Source: Shewanella hanedai (lineage in GTDB: Bacteria > Pseudomonadota > Gammaproteobacteria > Enterobacterales > Shewanellaceae). From it: 64,000 nucleotides of DNA. This document shows, piece after piece, positions 28,569-36,948 of this stretch (the first letter of the stretch is position 1; each line of letters opens with the position of its first letter). The position numbers and the translations under genes were made by a program. The stretch lies in NCBI RefSeq assembly GCF_007197645.1, contig NZ_VKGK01000004.1, positions 166,735-230,734 of the forward strand, in the 5' to 3' direction. The notes under the pieces are model-generated. The model was not told where the DNA came from. It saw only the letters and a list, made by a program, of their open reading frames with translations, and searched no databases.

Positions 28569-28678
28569 AGTATACCGCCATAGCTAAAAGAGAATATCAA
28601 TTGCACAGTCATTGATGCAGATCATTCACACAACAACTGTTCATTTTATATACTCTATGGGATTATTTACTATTGTTC

Positions 28679-28706
28679 AATAAATTATAATCCTTTATAA
28701 TTTATT
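28679..28706. promoter_or_regulatory. Perfect 12-bp inverted repeat before the MarR gene
   Basis: AATAAATTATAA, a TCCT spacer, then the exact complement. It lies in the 192-bp divergent region between the AmiC-like and MarR genes, about 55 bases before the marR start. Position and symmetry suit an autoregulatory MarR operator that could also control the AmiC-like gene. Confidence 0.6.
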
Positions 28707-28760
28707 CCAGATGTAGAATATCTTATTATGAAGTGAACCTCCCACTGTAAGGGTCAATAG

Positions 28761-29213
28761 ATGAGTCCTACTGCAAGTAATTTAAAGTCAGAGCTAGCGA
28801 AGCTTTTAGTTCAAAATGAACGTCTTCTAGATAAAAAATTAGAGTCGGCTTTACAACAAAGAAAAAAAACGCTTGGTAACGTGCAGTGGCGGATACTCAC
28901 CAATCTTATTGAAGCTAATGAAGGTCTGAGCATGAAAGATTTATCGCAGCTCACCCACACTAACGATTCAACACTCACTAAAGTTGTAGATAAATTGGTT
29001 AACGACAGCTTGGTATATCGTCGACCACACCCAAAAGACAGAAGAAAGATACTTATCATCAGCAGTAGCAAAGGCAAGGCACTGCACGCCAAGTTGGAAA
29101 GTGATGTGAACCAATGCTATGAGCAAATGTTCGAGCCATTATCAGCAGTTCAAATGAAGTCCTTACAAAGTATTTTGCAAACACTCAACAGTAAAAACTC
29201 ACTGACTCTGTAG
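28761..29213 (+). CDS. MarR-family transcriptional regulator
   Basis: 150 residues with a winged-helix core: LTNLIEANEGLSMKDLSQLT as the first HTH helices, NDSTLTKVVDKLVNDSLVYR as the recognition helix, and a wing with HPKDRRKILIISSSKGKAL. DxRxxxI-type wing sequence is the MarR hallmark. It probably represses the adjacent AmiC-like gene and perhaps the amidase/ligase pair in response to an aromatic or acyl ligand. The palindrome upstream is a likely autoregulatory site. Confidence 0.88.
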   Translation: MSPTASNLKSELAKLLVQNERLLDKKLESALQQRKKTLGNVQWRILTNLIEANEGLSMKDLSQLTHTNDSTLTKVVDKLVNDSLVYRRPHPKDRRKILIISSSKGKALHAKLESDVNQCYEQMFEPLSAVQMKSLQSILQTLNSKNSLTL

Positions 29214-29300
29214 CATTGGCTCATGTTCGCATCATTGAAGAGAGCTAAAGTGGCTGTTATCCAGTACCGAAGACTCTCACCTCTTCAACCATCCCTAGCC

Positions 29301-30170
29301 TTAGTTCAATGGCAGATAGATATCCGTGATAAGTTCATGCTCAGCCACTTCTGGAAAGAAGTTTTGATAGTGAAAGAAGCAAGGTGAATCCCTGAGTGAT
29401 TCGCCGCTTTGTGGCAACCACTGACCGTAAAGATAGTGTACTTTGGCATCGAGGTCATCGTGAGAGCCGTGATGACGGATCACCGCGCAACGTCCCTGCT
29501 CGATAGTGCGGTTTATCACTCCATGGGGATTTTGGGGCACCTCATGCAGTACTGAACCACAAATATCAAACCTGAAATCGTCACCTGATACCGATTTAGG
29601 ATCTTCATAGATCAACCCGAAAGTTTGACTCTTAGTCACCGGCGATAACCCAGTTTGTTTACGCCAAGCAATAAACTTAGCCGCAGACTCATTAACTAAT
29701 TCAGGCGCCCCTCTGTGCTCATAAACCGCGATTTTAGTCTCTGCAAAATTGACTAGCTCAACCTGCTGTTCTTTACCCATGGTTTTGACTCCAAATTGAT
29801 ATTTCTCATTCCATTCCAACCATTTTGGCTGGCGACGAAATTCAGTAGGAGATTGATCAAACGCTTTTTTAAATGCCCGTGCGAACGACTCTGGGTAACC
29901 AAATTTAGCGTCTAAAGCGATATCAACAATCTTAATTTCAGGGTCAAAATAGAGCCGATAAGAAGCTCTTTTTAGCCGTAAAAGCTGGATGTATTTTGCG
30001 ATACCGATACCAAGGTAATCAGAAAACTGACGATGAAAGTGAAACTTAGAAAACCCCGCATACTGGCTCAAATGCTCGACTGTGAGTTCTTTATCCAAAT
30101 TTGCATAGATATAATCACAAACGCAGTCCATCACCCTGATGTAGTTATCTAGTTGAGCATTGGTTTTCAT
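29301..30170 (-). CDS. AraC-family regulator with GyrI-like effector domain
   Basis: 289 residues. Two AraC-type helix-turn-helix motifs are at the N-terminus (LTVEHLSQYAGFSKFHFHRQF and IVDIALDAKFGYPESFARAF). They are followed by a GyrI-like/SOUL-type small-molecule-binding domain (VYEHRGAPELVNESAAKFIAW; CAVIRHHGSHDDL). This matches the Rob/SbmC-like arrangement of transcription factors that respond to drugs or cationic amphiphiles. It is a single-gene unit with no partner; a MITE-like element lies upstream. Confidence 0.88.
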   Translation of the reverse strand: MKTNAQLDNYIRVMDCVCDYIYANLDKELTVEHLSQYAGFSKFHFHRQFSDYLGIGIAKYIQLLRLKRASYRLYFDPEIKIVDIALDAKFGYPESFARAFKKAFDQSPTEFRRQPKWLEWNEKYQFGVKTMGKEQQVELVNFAETKIAVYEHRGAPELVNESAAKFIAWRKQTGLSPVTKSQTFGLIYEDPKSVSGDDFRFDICGSVLHEVPQNPHGVINRTIEQGRCAVIRHHGSHDDLDAKVHYLYGQWLPQSGESLRDSPCFFHYQNFFPEVAEHELITDIYLPLN

Positions 30171-30244
30171 ATACTTCCTTGTCCGCTTTCATTTAGTCAT
30201 CTAAATGGGATACACCTGTTTAACATATCCTCTACTGAATGTTT

Positions 30245-30528
30245 ATACCAGTTCCACTAATAACGTGATTTTTCAGCGGGAGTTCAAAGCCCTGCAGGCA
30301 AGGCGAAGGCTTGAAGCTAATAGTTGTTCTATATCGAAAGCCTCTAACGTAGCATAAAGGGCTTTGCCATTTGCTTTGAACATCAGCCGCACTACGTGAG
30401 CCTCTCAGGTATTCCACTTCTGCTTTGCATTAACTTAAAAGGGAATAACCATTTCTTCATCAATGTGCCTTGAATTAAAAAACCTGAGTGACTCTGAATT
30501 GATCACTTATTTAATGGAATTGGTATTA
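30245..30528. mobile_element. MITE-like element with terminal inverted repeats
   Basis: The left end ATACCAGTTCCACTAATAAC and the right end (complement ATACCAATTCCATTAAATAA) match at about 20 of the first 26 positions in inverted orientation. The interior of some 240 bp has no plausible gene. Short elements ending in ATACCAATTCCATTAA are familiar from Shewanella and related marine genomes, from memory. No transposase is inside, so any movement would need one in trans. Confidence 0.65.
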
Positions 30529-30530
30529 GT

Positions 30531-30955
30531 ATCTAGGGGATGGATGAGGCTGTCCTAACCAAAGTTGCTGACTTGTCGAATAACAAGTTTGAGTATTCTT
30601 ACCTAACGTTTATCTCATGTGATCGATTGTTCGTAGCCATGACTTCATTTCTATCTATAGCTGCGGTTCGCCGAATATGTAAATGCTTCTGTGACATGGC
30701 ACAAGTATGTCCCGATAGTCTCTACTAAAACATCTGACCCACATGGTCTTAAGCGTTCCAGACGCTTTAAAGACATTTCCCATATCCCTATGGGTCAGTG
30801 TGGGAAATGCCTAGAAATGAAGGGAACATTTCCGACCCTGTTTTGGAAGGTCACAGCCGCATTCACACTTGGATGTTTACCTCTTCGATGTTGCTCATTT
30901 AAGGTGATGAGTAACTAGCTCTATTCACTTGCTGCACCACAAGTATTAAAAAGCT
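30531..30955. other. Non-coding region with interleaved hairpins
   Basis: No convincing gene. Three complementary pairs are visible: CTGACCCA (30734) with TGGGTCAG (30791); AAGCGT (30751) with ACGCTT (30762); CATTTCCCA (30774) with TGGGAAATG (30801). The first and third interleave, as in a pseudoknot. The rest looks like degenerate sequence. Confidence 0.5.
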
Positions 30956-31342
30956 TTAAGGCTGATTCGCTTTGTTCTCTTGCAGTACTTCTTTAAATGC
31001 GAACATCCCGTTTAGTGCTGCGGGGAAGCCGGCGTAGACCGACATTTGTAGTAGTACCTCTTTAATCTCATCTTCAGTGCAGCCTACGTTCAAAGCAGCA
31101 TTCAGATGTACTTTTAGTTGAGGTTTACAGTGACCCAATGCAGTGAGGGCTGCGATGGTGGCAATTTCTCTGGACTTGAGGTCTAGTGCGGGTCGGGAGT
31201 AGATATCGCCGAAGGGGTATTCAATGGTGAACTTAGCCAAATCGGGGCAAATATCTTGCAGGCTTTGTATGACGTTATGCCCAGCTTCACCGTCGATTTT
31301 AGACAACTGTTCTAGGCCTGTGACAAATCTTGAGTTTTCCAT
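30956..31342 (-). CDS. Carboxymuconolactone decarboxylase/AhpD-like protein
   Basis: 128 residues from the ATG at 31342, which has AGGAG 7 bases upstream; a 7-codon longer start has no ribosome site. The family core is visible: DLKSREIATIAALTALGHCK and a second segment GCTEDEIKEVLLQMSVYAGFPAALNG. Only one cysteine (in GHCK) is in the usual place, without the CxxC of AhpD, so it is closer to the gamma-carboxymuconolactone decarboxylase group. Role unknown; such proteins often accompany redox- or quinone-responsive regulators. A MerR regulator follows upstream in the same orientation. Confidence 0.85.
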   Translation of the reverse strand: MENSRFVTGLEQLSKIDGEAGHNVIQSLQDICPDLAKFTIEYPFGDIYSRPALDLKSREIATIAALTALGHCKPQLKVHLNAALNVGCTEDEIKEVLLQMSVYAGFPAALNGMFAFKEVLQENKANQP

Positions 31343-31399
31343 GTGTGTACTCCTATTAATCATTAGAAGTACACCTTACAAGTTAGAGTTAACTCTAAG

Positions 31400-31756
31400 T
31401 CAACTCACTTTTTTCTGTTTATATAAAAAAATCTTCTCCTCTAGGGCTTTGAGGTGGTTTAGCTGCAATTCAATGTGAGCTTTTAGATTTTCTTTATGCT
31501 GTTCCAGTAAGTCCTGACGCTCTTCCACCGTGCACGAACCTAATGCGCGTAACTTGGCATAGTCCAAAATGTTGCTCAAAGGCATTCCGGTGTCTTTCAG
31601 ACGAATAACAAAATTAATCCAATCCACATCTTTGTTGGTGTAATCTCGATGACCACTGGTATTACGTTGGACCTTGTTGAGTAGGCCCATTTTTTCATAA
31701 TAACGCAGTGTATACGGTGACAAGCCTACCAACTCCGAAAATGCCTTCATGTTCAT
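31400..31756 (-). CDS. MerR-family transcriptional regulator
   Basis: 118 residues. The N-terminal winged helix starts FSELVGLSPYTLRYYEKMGL, followed by DYTNKDVDWINFVIRLKDTGM, both standard MerR signatures. A coiled-coil dimerisation helix fills the rest (VEERQDLLEQHKENLKAHIE). No metal-binding cysteine cluster is seen at the C-terminus, so an organic or stress signal is more likely than a metal. Its start is 1 base after the VOC gene stop, so the two are one transcript. It may regulate the CMD gene downstream. Confidence 0.87.
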   Translation of the reverse strand: MNMKAFSELVGLSPYTLRYYEKMGLLNKVQRNTSGHRDYTNKDVDWINFVIRLKDTGMPLSNILDYAKLRALGSCTVEERQDLLEQHKENLKAHIELQLNHLKALEEKIFLYKQKKVS

Positions 31757-31757
31757 A

Positions 31758-32165
31758 TTATGAACTCGTTAACTGCAGTAAATCCCATTTGGTGCCATAC
31801 AAGTCTTTGAAAACGACAACCATGCCATACTCTTCAGTACGAGGTTCTTCTGTGAACTCAACGCCTTTACTTTTCATGTTCTCGTAATCGCGCCAAAAGT
31901 CGTTTGTATGAAGGAAAAGAAAAACTCGCCCACCAGTTTGGTTACCTACAGATTTCTTCTGCTCTTCATTACTCGCTTGCGCCAACAACAAGTTAGTCCC
32001 TGTAGAATTAGGAGGAGAGAGCAATACCCAACGTTTTCCGCCGCCTAAATCTAAATCCTCAATAAGCTCAAACTGTAATTTACTAGTGTAAAACTCAATA
32101 GCATCATCATAATTATCAACAACTAAAGCGACACTTCCAATTTTTTGTTCGACAGGTTTACTCAT
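31758..32165 (-). CDS. VOC/glyoxalase-bleomycin resistance family protein
   Basis: 135 residues with two beta-alpha-beta-beta-beta units. The first begins IGSVALVVDNYDDAIEFYTS; the second contains GRVFLFLHTNDFWRDYENM and ends with YGTKWDLLQ. Metal ligands usual for the fold are only partly evident (His in HTND; Glu in TEEYG), so enzyme activity is uncertain. It is first in a small operon with the MerR gene 1 base downstream. Roles in the family include glyoxalase, dioxygenase and antibiotic binding. Confidence 0.85.
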   Translation of the reverse strand: MSKPVEQKIGSVALVVDNYDDAIEFYTSKLQFELIEDLDLGGGKRWVLLSPPNSTGTNLLLAQASNEEQKKSVGNQTGGRVFLFLHTNDFWRDYENMKSKGVEFTEEPRTEEYGMVVVFKDLYGTKWDLLQLTSS

Positions 32166-32201
32166 CTTAATCTCTCTATAACTATGTCTATCAATATAGT
32201 C

Positions 32202-32690
32202 TTAATACATTGCCCGCTCGCGTTTATCCCGAAGAGTATCACCATCTTCGATGCACTCGGTAGTCTCAATCAGCTTAAGATATGGCTCAGGGAGTTGGCT
32301 CTCATGCGCGCCGATGACAACGTGATTGAGGTACCATGAAAAAGGCTTTAGCGCCGGAGCGGTCTTGATGGCGTAATACGTAATCGCTGCAAACTGTTCA
32401 CCGTTTTCACTGGTTACTGTCACCCATTTTTCATCATAGCCAAGACCTAAACTCTCGGCGATATCTAAAGCGGGCTTCTCCTGTTCATCGATGTCAAAAA
32501 GGACACCGTATACTTGAGATAAGGAGTCATTGGTTTGATAAGCATCGCACTTACCTGAACCATCATTGGCCAGCTTGTGAAAACGCAGCTCATGACCAAT
32601 TAAGATGAAGGTGCCAACTCGCTCAGCACTTGGCGTACGCTCTCGTAATCTGGCAATCGACATATTTGAGCCATAGGCGAAATATTTCAT
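32202..32690 (-). CDS. Gamma-glutamylcyclotransferase-like protein
   Basis: 162 residues. The N-terminal YFAYGSNMSIARLRER motif is the substrate-binding loop of the GGCT/AIG2-like fold (YGSN). The catalytic glutamate is probably in DIAESLGLGYDE. In characterised members the reaction releases 5-oxoproline from gamma-glutamyl amines or peptides. This is of interest because the hyu operon in the same window belongs to the oxoprolinase superfamily, though the loci are far apart. Single gene, 36 bases from the VOC gene. Confidence 0.85.
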   Translation of the reverse strand: MKYFAYGSNMSIARLRERTPSAERVGTFILIGHELRFHKLANDGSGKCDAYQTNDSLSQVYGVLFDIDEQEKPALDIAESLGLGYDEKWVTVTSENGEQFAAITYYAIKTAPALKPFSWYLNHVVIGAHESQLPEPYLKLIETTECIEDGDTLRDKRERAMY

Positions 32691-32725
32691 TGCTTGATAC
32701 TCCCAATGTTTATTTTAAAAGTACC

Positions 32726-34150
32726 TTAAGGCAAAAAGACTCTCACACACAAGCCACCACTATCACGATTGTGTAGGGTTATTCTGCCATCATGGGCTTC
32801 AATAATCTCTCTACACAGGGGCAAACCAAGACCGGTTCCGGATTGTTTTGTGGAGTAAAAAGGTAATAGTGCTTGTTTAAGCACATCAGCCGGCATACCT
32901 GAACCGCCATCTTTCACTTCGATAACAGTGCCTTGATAAACCTTACCTTCGTTATCCAATCCGCTGACGTTAGCGGTGTTATGGCCACTAAATAGATTCG
33001 ATGGTTCAATGGTTAGCGTCACCTTATTGGCTGGAGTGCCTGACTCATGAGCATTTTTAAGCAAATTCAATAGCACTTGCTCCATCTGGATCAGATCAAA
33101 CTCCCCCCCCTCATCAGGCAGCTCGCCAAGGAGGCTAAACTGATAATGCTGACCTAATTGGTCCACCAGTTTACGCCAGTTCACTTTGTCTTTTTTAGGT
33201 TGGGGCAGTTTAGCAAAACGAGCGTAGTTAGAGATAAACAGGCTCAAATGACGGCTTCTATCCTCAATCGTATCGAAGATCATCTTAAGCTTAGGGTCGT
33301 TAAGATTTTTGGTCAGCATCCGCCCCGAATTCACCATCGACGAGATAGGCGCCACCGAATTATTCAGCTCATGGCTAATAATACGTATCACCTTTTTCCA
33401 CACCGCCACCTCTTGACGATTCAGCTCATGGGTCATCTGCTTAAGCAGTAATAAGTGATGATACTGACCGTTTAACATAAACTGGCCACGAGACAAGTGC
33501 CAAGTGTCATCCTCATCTTGGCCTTCCACAGGTAAGGTAAATAGCCCGTCTTTAGGTTTGCTCAACGCAGAAGACAATTCGGCACTCACCCGCTCTATCA
33601 AGTCCGGCAGTGCAAAACCCTCAATATGGTGACCTTGATTAAACAAATGCCTAGCAGCATCGTTGGCGTAAATGATTCTTTGTTCATCATCAAGCAGTAA
33701 CATCACATTAGGTGAGCTTTGTATCACCTTATCAAGCAGCAATTCGCGTTGATAGATGTACTGACGTTCCCGCCTTAACGTTTCCGCAGAGTCATTGAAT
33801 AGCGTCGTCAGCGCTTGCAACTGGCGATCGCCACTGACCGGAATCGTCACACTAAAATCGTTATCTTTGAAATTAAGTAAGCCCACTTCAAGGGCACTGA
33901 GACTCGTTGCCAATGTCCGAGTAAAAAAGTGACTCATTACCCCAGCGCAGAGACCTGAAAACATAAAGATCAGCACAAAAACAAACGTTGATGTGGCAAT
34001 AAAGGTCTGCGGCTGAATTAACTGCATCACCATCCATAGCGACAAACCCGAGCCAACTTGCGAAGCTAAGACCGCACCAAAAATCAGCTTAGTGCGTAAA
34101 GAGAAATAGGACATAAATGCCATCAAGACAGCCTCACTTATCGATACCAA
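32726..34150 (-). CDS. Sensor histidine kinase (NtrY/AtoS-like)
   Basis: 474 residues. Two membrane helices (residues 14-35 and 45-75) are followed by a HAMP-like linker and a PAS-like segment near residues 145-185 (VMLLLDDEQRIIYANDAARHL). The H-box has His260 in IIRIISHELNN. N and G boxes are LLNLLKNAHE and KDGGSGMP, then TGLGLPLCREII. It has almost no periplasmic sensor domain, so the signal may be membrane-borne or cytoplasmic. Its start overlaps the response-regulator gene by 17 bases, making an obvious cognate pair in the ABC-exporter operon. Confidence 0.9.
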   Translation of the reverse strand: MVSISEAVLMAFMSYFSLRTKLIFGAVLASQVGSGLSLWMVMQLIQPQTFIATSTFVFVLIFMFSGLCAGVMSHFFTRTLATSLSALEVGLLNFKDNDFSVTIPVSGDRQLQALTTLFNDSAETLRRERQYIYQRELLLDKVIQSSPNVMLLLDDEQRIIYANDAARHLFNQGHHIEGFALPDLIERVSAELSSALSKPKDGLFTLPVEGQDEDDTWHLSRGQFMLNGQYHHLLLLKQMTHELNRQEVAVWKKVIRIISHELNNSVAPISSMVNSGRMLTKNLNDPKLKMIFDTIEDRSRHLSLFISNYARFAKLPQPKKDKVNWRKLVDQLGQHYQFSLLGELPDEGGEFDLIQMEQVLLNLLKNAHESGTPANKVTLTIEPSNLFSGHNTANVSGLDNEGKVYQGTVIEVKDGGSGMPADVLKQALLPFYSTKQSGTGLGLPLCREIIEAHDGRITLHNRDSGGLCVRVFLP

Positions 34151-35582
34151 ACTTGTCCATACGTCGATACAGAGCCTGACGGCTTAAGCCTAACGACTTG
34201 GCCACTCTAGCAATGACGCCGCCATGTTCAGCTATTGCCGCTTCAATGTCCGCTTTATCTAACGCTTCATTGCTCGACGCGACTTGCTGGCTATCGACAC
34301 GGCTGGTATCAATATGCTCTGACTGATTAACACTGGGCTGGGCGAAAGCCGTTTGCGCATCCACGCTGCGTTCACAGCCACCAGCAACTTGCAACGAATC
34401 AACCAAAAGTGTTGGGCTTAATCCGAAATCCACGGGGGTTAGCACACTGGTTTTAGCTAAAATAACTGCACGTTTACAGGCATTTTCTAACTCTCTAACA
34501 TTCCCCGGCCAACCATGAGCAATTAGCGCTTGCTGGGCTTGTTTATTCAATGAGAACTCTTCTCCGATAAAGTGTTTCACCAGAGGAAATATATCGTCTT
34601 GCCTTTGGTTAAGCGGTGCCAATTCAAGTTCAATAACATTAAGGCGATAGAAAAGATCCTCCCTAAAGCGCCCCTCGCGAATATCTTCAGCAAGGTCAGC
34701 ATTCGTCGCACTTAATACTCTCACATTCACCTTACGAGTCTGGTGACTGCCCAGTCGTTCAAACTCACCGGTCTGTAACACGCGTAATAATTTTATTTGA
34801 CCAGACAGGGGCAAGTTACCTATCTCATCCAGAAACAGAGAGCCACCATCGGCCGCTTCGAATCGACCAATACGGGTTTTGTTTGCCCCAGTAAACGCCC
34901 CAGCTTCGGCGCCAAACAGCTCAGCTTCGAGCAAATCCATAGGCAATGCGCCCACGTTCACCTTAATAAACGGTTTATTCTTAAGCGAAGAGTTAGCATG
35001 GATAATGTCCGCCAGTTTATCTTTACCCGCACCGTTCGGGCCCGTTATCAACACCGACACATCGGAGCGCGCAATTTGCAACGCTAAGTCCACGCATCGC
35101 TGCATAGCACCGCTACCAAAAACGATGCCACACAAATCCGCGCCTTTGATGGCCGACATTCGATCATTGTCCACTCTGACCAATTGGGTGTTGGCTTTCG
35201 ATAATGTGTAGATGGAGATGAGATTGTTAATGCTGGTGAGTAACTTGGCATCATCCCAAGGTTTGCCCATATAGTCGGCCGCGCCCTCTTTAACCAGTTC
35301 AACGGCTATCTCAAGTTGAGTCCACGCGGTCAGTAATACAATCGGCAGCAGAGGTTGCACCTCTCTAAGGGCATAAAAAAGGGTCTTGCCCTCCTCCCCC
35401 GATGTCGTGTCTTGGGTAAAGTTCATGTCCTGAACCACCAAAGAGATCTCATGTAACGAGATAAGCTCCAGTGCCACTTCTGGTGATAAGCAGGTGATCG
35501 TGTTAAAGCCGTGCAGCTCTAACATCAATGACAATGCATTACACACGGCTTGGTTATCATCAACAATGAGGATTGTATCCAT
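34134..35582 (-). CDS. NtrC-family sigma-54-dependent response regulator
   Basis: 482 residues from the ATG at 35582, where the receiver begins MDTILIVDDNQ; an upstream in-frame ATG adds 22 unsupported residues. Phospho-acceptor Asp52 is in VVQDMNF. The AAA+ domain has Walker A GPNGAGKDK, the sigma-54 contact motif GAFTGA, and FLDEIGNLP. A Fis-type HTH ends the protein (ARVAKSLGLSRQALYRRMDKF). It should activate a -24/-12 promoter from upstream enhancers. The clustered GTGTCCG sites before the HlyD gene of the same operon are the natural candidates. Confidence 0.92.
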   Translation of the reverse strand: MDTILIVDDNQAVCNALSLMLELHGFNTITCLSPEVALELISLHEISLVVQDMNFTQDTTSGEEGKTLFYALREVQPLLPIVLLTAWTQLEIAVELVKEGAADYMGKPWDDAKLLTSINNLISIYTLSKANTQLVRVDNDRMSAIKGADLCGIVFGSGAMQRCVDLALQIARSDVSVLITGPNGAGKDKLADIIHANSSLKNKPFIKVNVGALPMDLLEAELFGAEAGAFTGANKTRIGRFEAADGGSLFLDEIGNLPLSGQIKLLRVLQTGEFERLGSHQTRKVNVRVLSATNADLAEDIREGRFREDLFYRLNVIELELAPLNQRQDDIFPLVKHFIGEEFSLNKQAQQALIAHGWPGNVRELENACKRAVILAKTSVLTPVDFGLSPTLLVDSLQVAGGCERSVDAQTAFAQPSVNQSEHIDTSRVDSQQVASSNEALDKADIEAAIAEHGGVIARVAKSLGLSRQALYRRMDKFGIDK

Positions 35583-35712
35583 ACTTAGTATCGTTCTTAT
35601 GCTGTTAAAGGTTTGCAGACATGGGGTTAAAACTAACTGAAAAGACAAGAGAATTAAAGGTTAATCCTCTTGTCTTTACCCAAGGTTCTCGATCTAGTTC
35701 AGCGAGTTAAGA

Positions 35713-36924
35713 TCAAACACTTCTTGTTGCGATAGCTGGAGAGATCTTTGCCGCTTTACGCGCAGGTAAAATAACCGCCACAGTCGTCAACAGTAATAGT
35801 CCCATAATTGTCATTATCGGATAGATAGGTTCAAGTTTAGGTAGGCTATAAACACTCATCAGCTGTTGACCTAATTGCACCGCAACCAGGCCGCCAATGA
35901 CACCGCCCACAAGGCAAATGATATAGTTCTCAACTAAGAAGAAGCTGATAATGTCACGTTTTTTAGCGCCCAATGCACGACGGGTACCAATCTGTTTAGT
36001 GCGACGTTCAATGTTGAACATCACCATCCCAGCCAAACCTAATGACGTGATCAACAAGAGTAATACCACCATCATAGACAACACCGTAGCCATCAATTCG
36101 TGATTACGATACACCCGCTTTCTATGTTCGCTTATCAAGGTAAAACCTTCAATAACGCGATTACGGTTATCTTTATGCAACGCCGCTGGAATCGCCTCTT
36201 TTAGTTGAGCTAAGGTGCCAACCTCGGCGCGTACCAATACCTTAGTAAATACATTAACAAGGTTTATGTTTAAGATGACACTGTTATCCAAATATGAACT
36301 GTTAACCCATGCGCCTTGCAGCTTATCAACCACACCGATGATCTGGATGGGCTTATCACCAAAATCTCCCGCATACATTATCTGTCCAATTGCAGGTTCA
36401 TCACCCCAGCTCGCTTTAGCAAACGCTTTTGATACGATGCCATGGGTCGCCAAATCTGGGCTGCCGGTCAACACCTCTTCTTCATAGAAGTTACGACCCT
36501 CTATCAAGTCCACGCCCAAGGTATTGAGCATATGCTCATCGCCATAATAGACGGCAGCACTCTCGGTATCTTTGGCTGTTTCCTCAGTGTTGCCGACCGT
36601 GTAACCCGATGACCAGCCACCACCACTCAATGGCACCATACTCGTTGCTGATGCGTCCATCACACCCGGCAGGTCGCGAATAGTTCGAATATCGCGCTGC
36701 AGTTGAGACTCAAGCTCAATACTGCTATCGAAACTATAAAGGCGAAAATTAAATACCTCCTCTTCGGCTGTGCCTGAGTCTCTGTCCATCAAAGCGATGC
36801 GTTCGCTGATAATAAAGCTGGCATTTGCCACTATTGCGACCGAGAGAATGATCTGAATAAGCAGCAATATCGGGCCACTCTTATTACGCATTAACGTACT
36901 CAAAATAGGTTTAATCTGTAACAT
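35713..36924 (-). CDS. ABC transporter permease, MacB/FtsX type (second copy)
   Basis: 403 residues: one N-terminal helix, a periplasmic MacB-PCD-like domain of about 220 residues, then three C-terminal helices with ERRTKQIGTRRALGAKKRDI, the classical FtsX coupling segment. It is 24 bases after the sister permease. Together with the ATPase and HlyD protein it would form a MacAB-like export or mechanotransmission complex rather than a channel. Substrate unknown. Confidence 0.88.
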   Translation of the reverse strand: MLQIKPILSTLMRNKSGPILLLIQIILSVAIVANASFIISERIALMDRDSGTAEEEVFNFRLYSFDSSIELESQLQRDIRTIRDLPGVMDASATSMVPLSGGGWSSGYTVGNTEETAKDTESAAVYYGDEHMLNTLGVDLIEGRNFYEEEVLTGSPDLATHGIVSKAFAKASWGDEPAIGQIMYAGDFGDKPIQIIGVVDKLQGAWVNSSYLDNSVILNINLVNVFTKVLVRAEVGTLAQLKEAIPAALHKDNRNRVIEGFTLISEHRKRVYRNHELMATVLSMMVVLLLLITSLGLAGMVMFNIERRTKQIGTRRALGAKKRDIISFFLVENYIICLVGGVIGGLVAVQLGQQLMSVYSLPKLEPIYPIMTIMGLLLLTTVAVILPARKAAKISPAIATRSV

Positions 36925-36948
36925 AATGAACTCCTTTCTCTTCTCTAC

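Noticed and set aside
30540..30918. Two short plus-strand frames (about 62 and 75 codons) before the CMD gene
   Set aside because: No ribosome sites, odd composition, and they cover the interleaved hairpin region; treated as non-coding.
35583..35648. Longer start of the response regulator
   Set aside because: The receiver domain begins exactly at the ATG at 35582 and the extra 22 residues have no family counterpart.
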